33,108 nt of DNA from a virus. The notes beneath the pieces are model-generated. The model did no database searches. It saw nothing but the letters and a program-made list of their open reading frames with translations, and was not told the DNA's origin. Position 1 is the first letter of the stretch, and the number at the start of each line of letters is the position of its first letter. Where the stretch lies: IMG/VR virus record IMGVR_UViG_3300008448_000352, positions 1-33,108 of that record; one strand, written 5' to 3'. Both the position numbers and the translations under genes were made by a program. This document shows, piece by piece, positions 1 to 12,100 of the stretch.

Positions 1-2
1 AG

Positions 3-3000
3 ATAGATACTCTTACTTATGCATTAAATAACTTTGGTGATCCTGCTAACTTATCTAAACCTACTGGTTTGATTAAGTATCACATGGAGACGTCGAAGTT
101 CTTGTCATTTGAGGACAAACTATTGACAACACAGGATGATAGTAAATCAGCTACCGAACCTACGAAAAACGAATTCGAAGCGAAATCGGGTAACGAACAA
201 TCGATGCAGGCATTGGCCTCTCCTGTTCTCCTATATACTATCTATAGTTTATACTCCTATGATAAAGACGGTGAAGTTAATACTAACCTACTAGGGTTCC
301 CTGAACTTGCTGACTTCAATAGGTCATGGAATCGTATAGTAAACGTTACTGACGGTTCCCGTAACATCAATGATGTCTATGCTAAGTTAAAGGCCGCAGA
401 GAATGACTACCCTGTTATCAAGCAATTCTTGAGCAAGGTAGGTTCTCCTGATACACTAGACGGTGCTAGCCAAGGTCTATGGAGTGAGATCAATAAAGTT
501 CTTACTATGTCTCGTGTTCCCCTTGCTATTTTTAGTACAGAGGTTACCCGATCAAGAGTTAAGACAGATCCTTCTGATCCTAACGATAGAGGTAAGTATA
601 CCGTATCCGTAGAGTTTAGACCTACAATTGCCGGAGGTGAATACCGTAAGGTAGGTATGCGTTGGGATAGCGACTTCGCTATGCGTCCTCCTGATGACTT
701 TGTAAGAGTTAACCCTATTAGTAATACTAATGAGTTAATGATAGACAAGGTTCTAGAGAAGTTCAAGTTCGTTAACGAGAATAACGTATTTGAATTTATG
801 GCAGCAATCGGTATGCCTCTAGAGGATAACAAGACAGTTCTTGCTGCGTTAAAGGATCGTGATACCGGTATCCTAAAAGATATTCGCGATATCCACTTTA
901 CTTTAGAAAGAATTAACGAGTATAATGTTAAGTTCAGTAAGGGTAATCCTATTGCTATCTATAGTCCAACCGATATTGTAAAAGACCACTTCCGTAAAAT
1001 GGATGACGGTAAAGTTAGACCTAGAACAAGCGATAAAACAATTAACGCATCACTAGCTGGTTCTTCTAACAAGTATCAAAGTATACAGAAGTTCCACTTA
1101 AAGTGGTCAGATGATTTCTCTGATACTACAGTGTCTAACGCTGAAGGAGAAAACCAATACGAAAAGTCTAAGCGTTCTACAGTAATTAATAACATCGAAG
1201 ATATTAATGCTGCTAACAATCTTATCGAACTTACTCAAGAAGGTATAACTGATGGTCAGGACGGTTCAATGAATCACCTGGATATTGGCCGTAATCCTTT
1301 CATGAAGACATCTATGTTTATGGATGCTATATTCGATGAGAAAGGAAATAAAAGATCTACTAGTAGTTTTGGTAAAAAGACTATTGCAGGATTCCAGTTA
1401 TTGAATATGGCCGGTACAAGTGTACAGGTTAAACAGATTAAAGGAATTATAGATAGATCAGGTGTTGCATCCTCTGCGGCGGATGATACTACTAAGACAA
1501 TGCAGGATTACTACATGATGATGCTTTACGGAGTATCAGAAGCCGTAAGACATGCCGATAAGAGTACTACGTATTTATACCGTCTAATGCAAGCAGATCC
1601 TAAACGCAATCACTTGATTGAGTTAATAGATTTTGCAAACGTACGTGAAGAAGGTATGCCGTCATTAGGACGTACAAAGTTTGTAGGACAGATGGTAAAA
1701 TACTTGTCATCTGAATACGAGCGTATCCAAAAACTTAAAGATGGAGATGAAGCGGGTACTACTATTGTAGGTAAATCTACTTATGCAGAAGAGGGCTCGA
1801 CATTCAAAATATTTGATAAAATCCTTAGTACGGAAACCAAAGCAGCATTACAAAAATATAGAAGTAGATCTTTAGGTAATCCTATTCGTACATCTGAACA
1901 ATTCTTAGAGCAACTTGATAAAGACACTGAACTTAAGAATACGGTAGAACAGGAGATTAGTGCATACTTGACACAAAAAGTTAAAGACTTTACTAGTAGA
2001 ACTGAGAACCTAAAACTATTTAGTAAGGCTTCTTTAGTAGAACCTGTTATTAGAAAAGTTGCAGGAAGTTCTACTGAGTACTATAGTAACATGTCTCAAG
2101 AACGTAAGAATCAAATTGCAGACTCTCTTGCAGAAGCATACATCGCAAACTCATGGTTACAAAACTACGAGACAGTGTTGATGTTCTACGGAGATCCTGC
2201 TTTATATAAAGATGCAGACGACTTCTTCAAACGTGATGCTGGTATCAGTGCGACTGGAGATACTCCACGTACAGATGTGTACATGCAGAACTATATCAAT
2301 AAAGGATTAAGTGAGATCAGTTATGCTGCTAAAAAAGGAATTGCTCCTAAGCAGTGGGGGCATACCATGAACTCTGCGGTATTACAAGACGTTAATACCA
2401 GATCTACTTATATTAATGAGTATAAAGACGAGGCAATTAAAAAAGAGAAAGCGCGTCTTAACAAAATAAATGCATCTAAAGAAGTAATTGACGAGGCGGT
2501 TAAAAAGATCGAAGATCGTTTTGAAGAGGCCTATGGTAAAATGACAGAGGGTGACGGACAAGGTTGGATAAACTTTGACGCATACCGTTCTTTATTGAAG
2601 TCAATGAACAAGTGGTCAAGTTACCAAGAAGCTCTTTATAGAAAAGTTGTAAGCGGCGAATCTGTAGATACTGCGGAAGTACTACAATTCTTCCCGGTTA
2701 AAAAGATGCAGTATTGGGGAGTACTTAAGACAGGAGGTTTACCTGTATACGGTTTCCACAAGTTCTCATTGATGCCTATGATCCCTACTTTAGTAGAGGG
2801 AACAGGATTAGGATATCTTCAGTTAAGTATGTTAAAGCAAGGAATAGATTATGCTTTATTGCAGTCAGGTTCTAAGATTAACACAATTACTAAAGACGGT
2901 ACTGTAGATAAATTCTATAATGACAATTCACAACATGCAGGTGAAAGAACTCTAGCAATAGCAGATCCTGGATATACCTTTACGAAGAACACTATCTTCA

Positions 3001-6000
3001 CTAAGTATTTTAAAGATCAGTTAGAGGTACACGATCACTTCTCAAATAAAGTTACATTCTCTACTCAAATGCGTAAGCTTATTGAAGAGGGTCTAATGGA
3101 AGACGGAGTTCCATCTGATTGGAAACCAGAAATTCTAGGCGCCGAAGAGAGAGTAGAAGCATGGGAAAAGGCAGACGATAAAGAAAAATTAAAGTCTGTT
3201 AACTATAGAAAGATCTTAGTCTACGAATCTAATATTAATAAACTTGTAGAACTTAAGAAAGAACAACTTAAAAAGGAGATTGGTACCGATAAAAAGGCGC
3301 TAGTTAAATTTATAAAAAAAGAACTTGAGCGTAGCGATAAGATGTCAGAGCATGAACTAGAGTTCATCGACTATGATGCTTATACTAACGACCTTAAGAA
3401 TGCATTAGAACTTTCCTTATCTGTTGACCAGATAGAAAAGTTATTGGTAGGTATTGTGCAAAAACGTATTATCTCACAAAAGGTACGAGGCGAAGCATTA
3501 GTACAAGTATCTAACGTAGGTTTTGATAAGTTCGGATTCAATTTCGAAAAACCTACTGAAGCAGAGATTGCTAGATACGGAAGAGATGACCTACCTTTCT
3601 ATAAAACAAACATGTCTAGATGGGAGGAGTATCTTGAAAGAACTTTCCCTGGTGTAGATAATAAAAAGACACGCAGTGAAATGCGTGATAAGATGCCTAA
3701 GGATTTTGCATCCGGCGCTATGAAAGTTAAGATTGCACTACAGGGTGATTTCAAAAAGTTATTGAACCTACCTGATGTACTTCAACTTTCAGTAGATAAA
3801 AACATAACCAGACTTCAAGCTTTAAATCAATTAATTAAAGACGAGAATTGGTTAGACGGACGTACAGATCCTATCTTCAAGGCAGCATTTGCACAGTTAA
3901 ATAGTACTAAGGGTGATACAAAACTATTTGTATTAAAGTCAGAACTTACCGATGATATCAAAGCATTATTAACTCCTGATACTAAAGGCGGTCTAAGAGA
4001 GAAAGGTAAAGATTACTATGGTATTAAAGTACTTGGTGATTACTATACCCACAAGACTCTTAAATCTGCAGATGGAGATAACCTAGATATCATCGTAGTA
4101 GATTCTGCAGAAGATGCACAACGTCAACTTGACGAGTACATCAAAGGTGGTGCTAAACAATTCGTGGATGTAAGTCCCGTAGACATAATGGGATCAAGCA
4201 AGAGAGATCTTATTACAATGGCAGCTGCACGTATTCCGGTACAAGGTCTTAACTCTATGGAATTCATGGAGGTGTACGAGTTCTTACCAGAAGCAGCAGG
4301 TAATATTGTAATTCTTCCTGCAGAGATTGTAGCTAAGTCAGGTGGTGACTTTGACATCGATAAGATGTTTACTATTATGCCTAACATCATTAGCAACTTT
4401 AGAACTGAATCTGACGAAACACTTAACGAACTTGAAAAAGAATTCGGTAGAAGAATTGATCGTAAAGAGATCAAGGCCATCGAAGATAAATTTGAGAACG
4501 AGGAAGAACTTACCGAAGAAGAAGAGAATATCATTAACTATATAAATGAATTCGGTAAGGGGGAATTTTACGTAGGACTAGCTAAAGGTAATAATGTAAA
4601 AGGTGTTGAGAATCAGTTACTTAAGAATACAGTAGGTATCCTTTCTATGCCTGATAACTTCAGCAGTCTTGTTACACCTAACGGTATTGACATCATTAAA
4701 CCTGCGGCCGATGACATGGCAGAAGCAGTACGTGGTGAAAAGAAAGGATCTAAAGCGTCTCCAACTGAAATCTTTGAATTAGAGAGAAACTTATATAAGC
4801 ATCAATCTAATAATATTGGTAAGACTATCTTAGGTATCATTGCGGTAAACAACACATTCAATGTAATATTCAATCGTGTTGGTATGCGTATGTCCGCTAA
4901 AAGAGTTATTACTGAGACAGAAGAAGGGCCTACACTTATGGATCAAGTTTTATACTTGCCACATAATACCATTAACGGTAACATCTCATTGTCTGGTGCA
5001 TATGCTGCTGACCAAGCTACACGTATATCTGACGTAATCAACCAAATGATTAACGGAGCGGTAGACGTTGCGAAAGATGCATGGATCTTTGATATCCAAG
5101 GTAACAAGGAAGTAATATCATCTTTGATCTTCTTACTACAAGCAGGTGTTCCTGTTGACCAGGCTATCTACTTTGTATCACAACCATTAGTTCGTGAGTA
5201 CATTAAACTAACTAGACAAAACAAAAGTAAGTTTAGTGTACCATTGGTAGATAAAGACTTTGGTACATATGCTCGTACTACTGCTAGAGATAAGATACTA
5301 ACTGATCCTAAATATGGATTTGGTTTTACAGAGTCGGATCTTTTAGGTAAGAAAAAGAGAGGTTCAGGCCTTGATAAAACAACTGTATTTGCAGCGTTAG
5401 ATCCTATTGCTAGAAACGGAAACTTTGATAAAGATGTTTTAAAGGCTAACGTATCTGACAAAACTACCTATAGTGATAACGACCGTGCGGCATTTGCGCA
5501 CTTTGTTCAAATCCAGGAGATGGCTAATCACATTACTGCGGTTACCCAAGGATTAAACTTCGATACTACTAAAACGTCAACGTTATTTGATGCAAGAGCA
5601 AAACTTGCAAACCTTGCAACATTGGGTAATGGTGTACCTGAGGATGTAATCCAAAAGATTATAAACGAATCACCTATTGGAGCATTTAAGATTCAGGACT
5701 TTATCAGCGAGCAGTATCACAAGTTGTTCCCATTGAGAGATAGCAATACAGTGTACTCATATATGGAGATGCTTTACGTTAGACAACCTGACGGTAGAAC
5801 ACCTATTAGTGATATCAAGAAAGCACTAGGACTTAAGAGTGGAAGAGAGGGTGATGAAAAGTTCCAAAGATTATTTAGAAATGATCTTATATCTTTCATA
5901 TTCCAATCAAGCTACTATAAGTTTGATCCTAACTCTAAAGTATACAAAGGCAAAGACACTAGCTTTGATATCCAAGAGTCTGGACCTTTAACTAGAGGCG

Positions 6001-9000
6001 CCGTAGTAAAAGACGGAAAGTTATATATTGATATTAAAACACTTAAGAATCAATACTCTACAGGCGTATATGCTATTGATATTCCTGTAAGCGGTGAATC
6101 ATCATGGAAAAACTTATCTGCACCTGTAGCTAAGGAAACATTCCAAAACGAAAATCAGTATGTGCAGTTTGTATACGAAAGAGAAACACTTAGAAGTTAT
6201 CCTGAAAACAGTTTCGAGAATATTTCTAAGACTAAGGAGTATGCAAAGTACATTAAAGAAAGTGCAAAGACCGGAGAGAGTGCTGCATTTAGAGCCTATG
6301 AAAGCGTACTTCGTGACAGAGCCCTAGATAATTTAAATTTCCACGGTCATCTATTTAATGGACCAAGAGCATATGCTCGTCAAGTACTAGACTTGAAAGT
6401 AACTAACCCTGGTTTATTTAAGAAGTATGCTATACTAGACAACTTAGAAGGTAAGACTTTGGAATCACAGTCAAACCTTAAGTTCTCAAACACAATGTTA
6501 AAAGGTGATGATTATAGTATCTATGCTCAGAACCTTAAGGATCTTGCTAATGAATCTATTAAAAAGTCCAACGATCCTGCTGAGAACTTAAGAATATCTA
6601 AACTATTCCAGAAGTTTCCATTGTATGCATTCTTACAATCAGGTGTAGATACTAGTAGTAGCTACAGTATGGTTAGAGCGGTATCAAGTACTGACATGCT
6701 TTCTTTAACTAAAGAACCGTACGAGAACTTCTTAGATATCTTAAGCACTGAAGAAGCTATAGTTCAACTTGATATATATCAAGAGTTGTTTATGAATCAG
6801 TATAGCACTGAAAATAAATACAATGCTAACAAGATTAAGAACTACGTTCCTACTGAAGATGTATTAAAGTATAGACAACTAAAAGAAGTATACAACCTTG
6901 ACCCTAGCGTAGGAGTAGAAGTATCTAACGTTGTAGATGATGAGTCTACGATGGATACAGACTTAGATGAAGTACCTAGTCGTAGCATCAGTATTAATGA
7001 TGTTAATATTGACTTAGGTAGAATCGGTATTGATTTCACTCCTAACGATCAACAGGTTGACGCTTTAGATAAAATTGGAAAATTCCTAGATAGCGACGAG
7101 ACTGAATTTACTTTAATGGGATATGCGGGTACCGGTAAAACTAGTATTACTAAAATCTTATTAGAGTACTTGAGAAAAGAAAATCTAAGTGTAACTATGA
7201 CTGCCCCTACCAATAAGGCAAAAACAGTTATGACTAGCGTTGCGGGAAAAAATGCTAAGACTATATTTAAAGCATTAGGTCTAAAACCACTGGCTGACGC
7301 TAATGAACTAGATTTAAATAATTTAGTATTTGACCCAAACCCAAATGTTAAATTTAAGAGTGACGTTCTTATTGTAGATGAAACATCTTTCGTTTCCGAC
7401 GGATTACACGAAGTAATTAAGTTTATTGCGGAAACAGCAGATGCTAAAATTATTTATATAGGTGATCCTGCACAGCTGAAACCACCTAAACAAAATACTA
7501 TATCGGATACCTTTAATATTAAAAACAAAGTTGAGTTAACTAAAGTAGAAAGACAAGCCGGTTCTAATCCATTAGGTCCTATACTAGATGGTATTAGATC
7601 TAACATTAACGGAGACAAAGATAGTTTTGAACACAAGTCTGCTATACAAGGAAATGAAGGTATTGTATTTACAGATAGCAGTGAGAAATTTATCGAGAAT
7701 GCTGTTAAAGCATTTACCTCTGATAACTTTAAGAAAAATAAAAACTTTGTTAGAATTGTAACATATCTGAACGAACGAATTCCTGAATTAAATAGAGATA
7801 TTCGTGCGGCGTTGGGATATACTCAAGAGTATGTACCCGGTGAATTACTGATGGCCTATACAAATTTAGGACGGAATAGAAGTGGTGACTATGATATCAC
7901 TAACTCTATGGACTATGTTGTAAGTAGCGTAAAATATGTTCAAGAAAAAGATGTAACTGGTTATTATACTGGCCAGGCTCTTATGGTCTCAGGATATGAC
8001 CTTGTAGTACAGGATCTAAATAATCCTAAAGAAGCGCCTGTTAAGATATTCATGTTAGCTAAGGACAATCCTCCTAGTGTATTTGCAGAGTTAGGTAAAG
8101 TTGCAGAAGCACTCTACAAAGAAGCAAATCTATCTAACAGGTATGATGAATATAATTCATTCCTTCGTAGCATAGGATCGCCACGTGATATAGTATCAGG
8201 TAGTAGAAAAATATTTAGTAAAGTGTTTGACTACGCATATACTCATAGTATACACAAATCACAAGGTAGTACTTATACAAACATCTTTGTTGACTTCCCT
8301 TCAATTGAAAACGGTACATATCTATCAAATCAGGATAAGAACCAACTTAAATATGTTGCGTTATCTAGAGCGACTAACATGGCGTATGTAATGTCTAAAG
8401 GAGCACAAGGTTTATCTCCAGATATAGATTGGAACATGCCGTTCAATTCTATGAAGCAAACACCTAGAGCTATTATAAGTGCTAAGACAACTGCTACTGA
8501 AAAACAAAAAGAGGATCTAAAAACTTTAGATAAAGTAAGTGTAGTTCGCGATCCCCTAACAGGAATCAATTACTTTAAGTATGTGACCTTGGACAAAGTT
8601 CCCGTAGCAGGAATATTTAATGAATCTTTCATGGAGTTACTTAAAGCAGATTACCCTAATGGATTATTCATACGTAATGAAGCAGTAGATGGCGGTAACA
8701 GTACCGGTAACAATACTGCATTCAGAGATATGGGTAACCAATCTATGGGTATCTTCAGTAAGAAAGGAACTAATCCTGCTAAAATTGGGGCTCCTAAGAT
8801 TACCAATGACGGATGGACTGACGCTACACTAGAGGAAAACAAAAAGTACATAGACGAAAGTATACAGAATATACTTAAGGAAATGGAAAAGAATCCAGGT
8901 ATGTATCCTGTGTTTGACTTCAATGGTTATGGTCAATACCTCATTGGGTATAACGAACTATCTCCATTCAGTGCAACTAGACCTTACGAACCGGTAGGAA

Positions 9001-9170
9001 AAGAAACATTCCTTTACTTATCGGAACAATTATTCCGTAACTTTGGATACATCAATCCCCACTACATGGAGTTCACGCAAGGTAAGAAAACCATACAGCA
9101 AATGTCTCCAGTAAGTGATGAAGAGTTAATTGAAAACTTTAAACAGTGTTATAAAAATAGTACAAAATGA
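3..9170 (+). CDS. Giant virion-type RNA polymerase fused to an SF1 helicase (5' partial)
   Basis: The reading frame is open to the left edge, so the true start lies outside the window. Numbering here counts the TTG codon at 69 as residue 1. The RNA polymerase core is recognised from the metal-binding loop GGDFDIDKM (D1427, D1429, D1431), preceded by RIPVQGLNS, the phage counterpart of the beta-prime NADFDGD region. An upstream segment with HKFSLMP and SGSKI (lysines near 898 and 936) fits the second double-psi beta-barrel. A full helicase follows: Walker A GYAGTGKT (2351-2358), IVDETSF (D2437, E2438), GDPAQLKPP (from 2465), HKSQGSTY (from 2729) and VALSRATN (from 2763, R2767). This resembles RecD2/Dda-type SF1B enzymes. 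Residues 1-870, 1450-2330 and 2800-3033 have no family I recognise. In crAss-like phages such polymerases are packaged and transcribe early genes in the host. The polymerase call is firm; a helicase within the same chain is directly visible; its role is inferred. Confidence 0.9.
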   Translation: MDTLTYALNNFGDPANLSKPTGLIKYHMETSKFLSFEDKLLTTQDDSKSATEPTKNEFEAKSGNEQSMQALASPVLLYTIYSLYSYDKDGEVNTNLLGFPELADFNRSWNRIVNVTDGSRNINDVYAKLKAAENDYPVIKQFLSKVGSPDTLDGASQGLWSEINKVLTMSRVPLAIFSTEVTRSRVKTDPSDPNDRGKYTVSVEFRPTIAGGEYRKVGMRWDSDFAMRPPDDFVRVNPISNTNELMIDKVLEKFKFVNENNVFEFMAAIGMPLEDNKTVLAALKDRDTGILKDIRDIHFTLERINEYNVKFSKGNPIAIYSPTDIVKDHFRKMDDGKVRPRTSDKTINASLAGSSNKYQSIQKFHLKWSDDFSDTTVSNAEGENQYEKSKRSTVINNIEDINAANNLIELTQEGITDGQDGSMNHLDIGRNPFMKTSMFMDAIFDEKGNKRSTSSFGKKTIAGFQLLNMAGTSVQVKQIKGIIDRSGVASSAADDTTKTMQDYYMMMLYGVSEAVRHADKSTTYLYRLMQADPKRNHLIELIDFANVREEGMPSLGRTKFVGQMVKYLSSEYERIQKLKDGDEAGTTIVGKSTYAEEGSTFKIFDKILSTETKAALQKYRSRSLGNPIRTSEQFLEQLDKDTELKNTVEQEISAYLTQKVKDFTSRTENLKLFSKASLVEPVIRKVAGSSTEYYSNMSQERKNQIADSLAEAYIANSWLQNYETVLMFYGDPALYKDADDFFKRDAGISATGDTPRTDVYMQNYINKGLSEISYAAKKGIAPKQWGHTMNSAVLQDVNTRSTYINEYKDEAIKKEKARLNKINASKEVIDEAVKKIEDRFEEAYGKMTEGDGQGWINFDAYRSLLKSMNKWSSYQEALYRKVVSGESVDTAEVLQFFPVKKMQYWGVLKTGGLPVYGFHKFSLMPMIPTLVEGTGLGYLQLSMLKQGIDYALLQSGSKINTITKDGTVDKFYNDNSQHAGERTLAIADPGYTFTKNTIFTKYFKDQLEVHDHFSNKVTFSTQMRKLIEEGLMEDGVPSDWKPEILGAEERVEAWEKADDKEKLKSVNYRKILVYESNINKLVELKKEQLKKEIGTDKKALVKFIKKELERSDKMSEHELEFIDYDAYTNDLKNALELSLSVDQIEKLLVGIVQKRIISQKVRGEALVQVSNVGFDKFGFNFEKPTEAEIARYGRDDLPFYKTNMSRWEEYLERTFPGVDNKKTRSEMRDKMPKDFASGAMKVKIALQGDFKKLLNLPDVLQLSVDKNITRLQALNQLIKDENWLDGRTDPIFKAAFAQLNSTKGDTKLFVLKSELTDDIKALLTPDTKGGLREKGKDYYGIKVLGDYYTHKTLKSADGDNLDIIVVDSAEDAQRQLDEYIKGGAKQFVDVSPVDIMGSSKRDLITMAAARIPVQGLNSMEFMEVYEFLPEAAGNIVILPAEIVAKSGGDFDIDKMFTIMPNIISNFRTESDETLNELEKEFGRRIDRKEIKAIEDKFENEEELTEEEENIINYINEFGKGEFYVGLAKGNNVKGVENQLLKNTVGILSMPDNFSSLVTPNGIDIIKPAADDMAEAVRGEKKGSKASPTEIFELERNLYKHQSNNIGKTILGIIAVNNTFNVIFNRVGMRMSAKRVITETEEGPTLMDQVLYLPHNTINGNISLSGAYAADQATRISDVINQMINGAVDVAKDAWIFDIQGNKEVISSLIFLLQAGVPVDQAIYFVSQPLVREYIKLTRQNKSKFSVPLVDKDFGTYARTTARDKILTDPKYGFGFTESDLLGKKKRGSGLDKTTVFAALDPIARNGNFDKDVLKANVSDKTTYSDNDRAAFAHFVQIQEMANHITAVTQGLNFDTTKTSTLFDARAKLANLATLGNGVPEDVIQKIINESPIGAFKIQDFISEQYHKLFPLRDSNTVYSYMEMLYVRQPDGRTPISDIKKALGLKSGREGDEKFQRLFRNDLISFIFQSSYYKFDPNSKVYKGKDTSFDIQESGPLTRGAVVKDGKLYIDIKTLKNQYSTGVYAIDIPVSGESSWKNLSAPVAKETFQNENQYVQFVYERETLRSYPENSFENISKTKEYAKYIKESAKTGESAAFRAYESVLRDRALDNLNFHGHLFNGPRAYARQVLDLKVTNPGLFKKYAILDNLEGKTLESQSNLKFSNTMLKGDDYSIYAQNLKDLANESIKKSNDPAENLRISKLFQKFPLYAFLQSGVDTSSSYSMVRAVSSTDMLSLTKEPYENFLDILSTEEAIVQLDIYQELFMNQYSTENKYNANKIKNYVPTEDVLKYRQLKEVYNLDPSVGVEVSNVVDDESTMDTDLDEVPSRSISINDVNIDLGRIGIDFTPNDQQVDALDKIGKFLDSDETEFTLMGYAGTGKTSITKILLEYLRKENLSVTMTAPTNKAKTVMTSVAGKNAKTIFKALGLKPLADANELDLNNLVFDPNPNVKFKSDVLIVDETSFVSDGLHEVIKFIAETADAKIIYIGDPAQLKPPKQNTISDTFNIKNKVELTKVERQAGSNPLGPILDGIRSNINGDKDSFEHKSAIQGNEGIVFTDSSEKFIENAVKAFTSDNFKKNKNFVRIVTYLNERIPELNRDIRAALGYTQEYVPGELLMAYTNLGRNRSGDYDITNSMDYVVSSVKYVQEKDVTGYYTGQALMVSGYDLVVQDLNNPKEAPVKIFMLAKDNPPSVFAELGKVAEALYKEANLSNRYDEYNSFLRSIGSPRDIVSGSRKIFSKVFDYAYTHSIHKSQGSTYTNIFVDFPSIENGTYLSNQDKNQLKYVALSRATNMAYVMSKGAQGLSPDIDWNMPFNSMKQTPRAIISAKTTATEKQKEDLKTLDKVSVVRDPLTGINYFKYVTLDKVPVAGIFNESFMELLKADYPNGLFIRNEAVDGGNSTGNNTAFRDMGNQSMGIFSKKGTNPAKIGAPKITNDGWTDATLEENKKYIDESIQNILKEMEKNPGMYPVFDFNGYGQYLIGYNELSPFSATRPYEPVGKETFLYLSEQLFRNFGYINPHYMEFTQGKKTIQQMSPVSDEELIENFKQCYKNSTK

Positions 9171-12100
9171 TAGCTTGTCCATTACCTAATTCTCTAGATC
9201 CTCTTATCCAACATGCCAAAGACATGGGTATGGGTTTTAACGCCAATACCGAAGTCATGCGTGCGTTCATGATGGTCAATCGTAATCTAGAGGCGGGTGC
9301 CGAACCTGTTATACCAACAATAGAAGAGTTTGATGAAATCATGGAAATGACTAATCAATGGACGGCAGCTAACAAGAATGTAGTAGAGACGAATGCTTAT
9401 AATGGATTTGCTCCTTCAGTAGGAGCATTCCCTGAGTATCAGTATTTAAAAAAACCTTTGACCCTAGATCTTGCTACACAGGAACAACTAAAGGCTAATT
9501 CTACTCTTAGCAATTTTGCAAACACACTAAGTGCAAACTTAAATGTGCCTTACCAATTTATCACCGCAGAAGAAGCTAAAGAACTTACTCGTGGTGTTAA
9601 TGTTTGGAAAGGACAACCTGGATTCTTTCTAGGAGATACTGTTTACTTAATACCGGAACTCGTTACAGAGAAGACGGTATTCCACGAATTCGCTCACCCT
9701 TTAGTAAGGGCTATACGCGTTAACAATCCTAAGTTATTCGCAAACCTTGTGTCTCAACTTATGGCTACAACAAAAGGTATAGAGTTAATGCAAGCGGCCG
9801 CATTAGGTTATCCTGAAGATTTAGATCCAAATGATCCTGTTATTATGGAGGAGGCATTGGTAATGTCATTAACCAAATCGGCTACAGATAGAGAAGACTC
9901 TGCGTTTAATAAATTTATTAAGAACTTATTATTTGCATTACGTCAGATCCTAAGAAAAGTATTCGGTGAAGTAGGGGAGAAAGTTAAAGTAGATAAGTTA
10001 GATGCTAACACAACGATTGATCAACTAGCAGACATGTTAGTTCTTAATCAGTTTGAAATAAATCCGTCGGAAATATCTCGAGAAGATTTAGCAGCATACT
10101 TGACAGACGTTAATACGTATGTAGAAACAATGAAGAGTTTCAGTAAGAATGATCTTCAGGCTACTACTAACCTGTTCTTTGAAATGATTAAGAAGCAAAT
10201 TAGACTTCTTAAGAAAAACGAAGACTATAAAGGACTTGAAGCAATTCTAAAAGATGCGTTTGATAGACCTGACTTAAAAGAAATTTATACTAATCTTGCG
10301 CCGTATCAAAACATAACTATCTTCTTAAAGAACGAAGCTAGCCGTATTGAGAATGATGCGGAGTTTGCACGTCAACATGTTGAAGCTCTTATCCAAAGTT
10401 TGCTTCGTACTAAGTATATGATTCAAAGATTAAATTCGTCATTACTTAAGATATCTAAAGAGCCCAACGATCCTAATAACATTGCGACAGTATTCTATTA
10501 CAATAACGTAATTAACTACTGGTCAAACTTTGTTGGTGAATTCCAAAAGACTTTAACTGAAAACGTTAAAAGAGGAGAATTAGATGAGGACAGTCCAATA
10601 TTTGAATTAGTATCAAGTATTATGGGACAAGTTCAGAATGCCGAGAAATATACAGGTACAATCTACAAAGAGGGTGTATCCCAAATTCTAGCAGAGACTT
10701 TGGAACCGATGCAACAGAATATTGATGATCGATTCAATAGAGAGTTGGAAAGACTTACAAAGAAAAATGCACCTCAGTATGTCATAGATGATTTAATGTA
10801 TGACTACTATGGTATGAAAGGAGACTTACTCAAAGACTACCTTGCTTTAAAAGAAAGGGTAGACAAAGGAGAAACTTTAACTGCTGCGGAAAATAAAAAC
10901 TGGGAAGTACTAAAAAGAGAAAGCTTTATAAAAGGAGCATACCTTAACAAGGAGAAGATGGATTATCTTCTTACCGGTAAACTAGGAGATGCTCATGCTC
11001 TTAACTCTTTCTTAGAGGGTTACATGTATAACCAAGACCCTGTTGTATTTGGATTTGCAACGTTTGTTAAAAATAAAATGACAGACGTGTTTACTAATAT
11101 GCAGGCAAAGGGAAATGCATTCCTAAAGGATGTAAAACCCTTGTTAGATAAAGCTGGTTACAATCAAGGTAATCCTGCAGAGTTCGGACGACGTGCCACA
11201 TTCCTTGATTCACGAGGAACAAGAAACGATTTAAATGTATTTGAAGAACAACAAGTTTATTCATTTCTTAATCCTTGGAAAAATTATCGCCTAGAAATGG
11301 ATAAGCTTAATTATGAAATTGAAGAAGCAACATCTCTAGCGTTACAAACAGGTAATGACGAAGGTGTTATTGCTCTTAAATTAAAGAAGCAAAAGTTTGA
11401 AAGAGAGTATTTTAAAATGCCTTTCAAACAAGGTTACTACGATAGATACGATATCTTTAAAAGAGGTGAGAATGATATAGTAGGTGAGAAGGCCGAAGGA
11501 CTTCGTAATGAATTATTAGCGCGTATTCAAATGTTAACCACAGGTATCAACAAACAATCGGATGCCGAAAGAAGTGATGCCAAGGATGATTTGGATACAT
11601 TGTGGAGAGAGTACCGTCAGTTGCACTCTAATTACACAGTGACCGGACAACTGAAAGATGAAGAAGGTATTGCAATTGCAACACGACTGAGAGAATTTAG
11701 AAATGCTTCTCGTGATTTATACACAGATACATTACTACCAGATCTATTCCGTCACTCATTAGCAGCATACGAACAGTATCTTATAGATCAAAATTATGCT
11801 AAGGGTAGTTTACCTTACCTTAAATTGAGAAAGGTATGGATAGATAAGAACACTCGCATTAAAATTAGCGACAAGTTCTACGAGGATCGCCAAAAGATTT
11901 TGGATGCGATCAAAGAGATTATGGATAAACTACCTAAAGACATTAAGGTAGATGCAGATATTTCAGAATTAAATGAGAAGTTACTTCAGTTGATGAATCC
12001 TTATCGTGATGAGGATATGCAACCAGAAGGAACGGCAATGGATGTTGGAAATATTAGAGAGATTAAGAAGGTTCAGAATTTAATTGAGATTGCTAAACAA

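Noticed and set aside
4124-4534. 136-aa minus-strand open frame rich in Ser inside the polymerase gene
   Set aside because: It is a mirror of the coding strand (poly-Ser and Leu from Glu/Lys/Asp codons) and lies wholly inside the giant gene.
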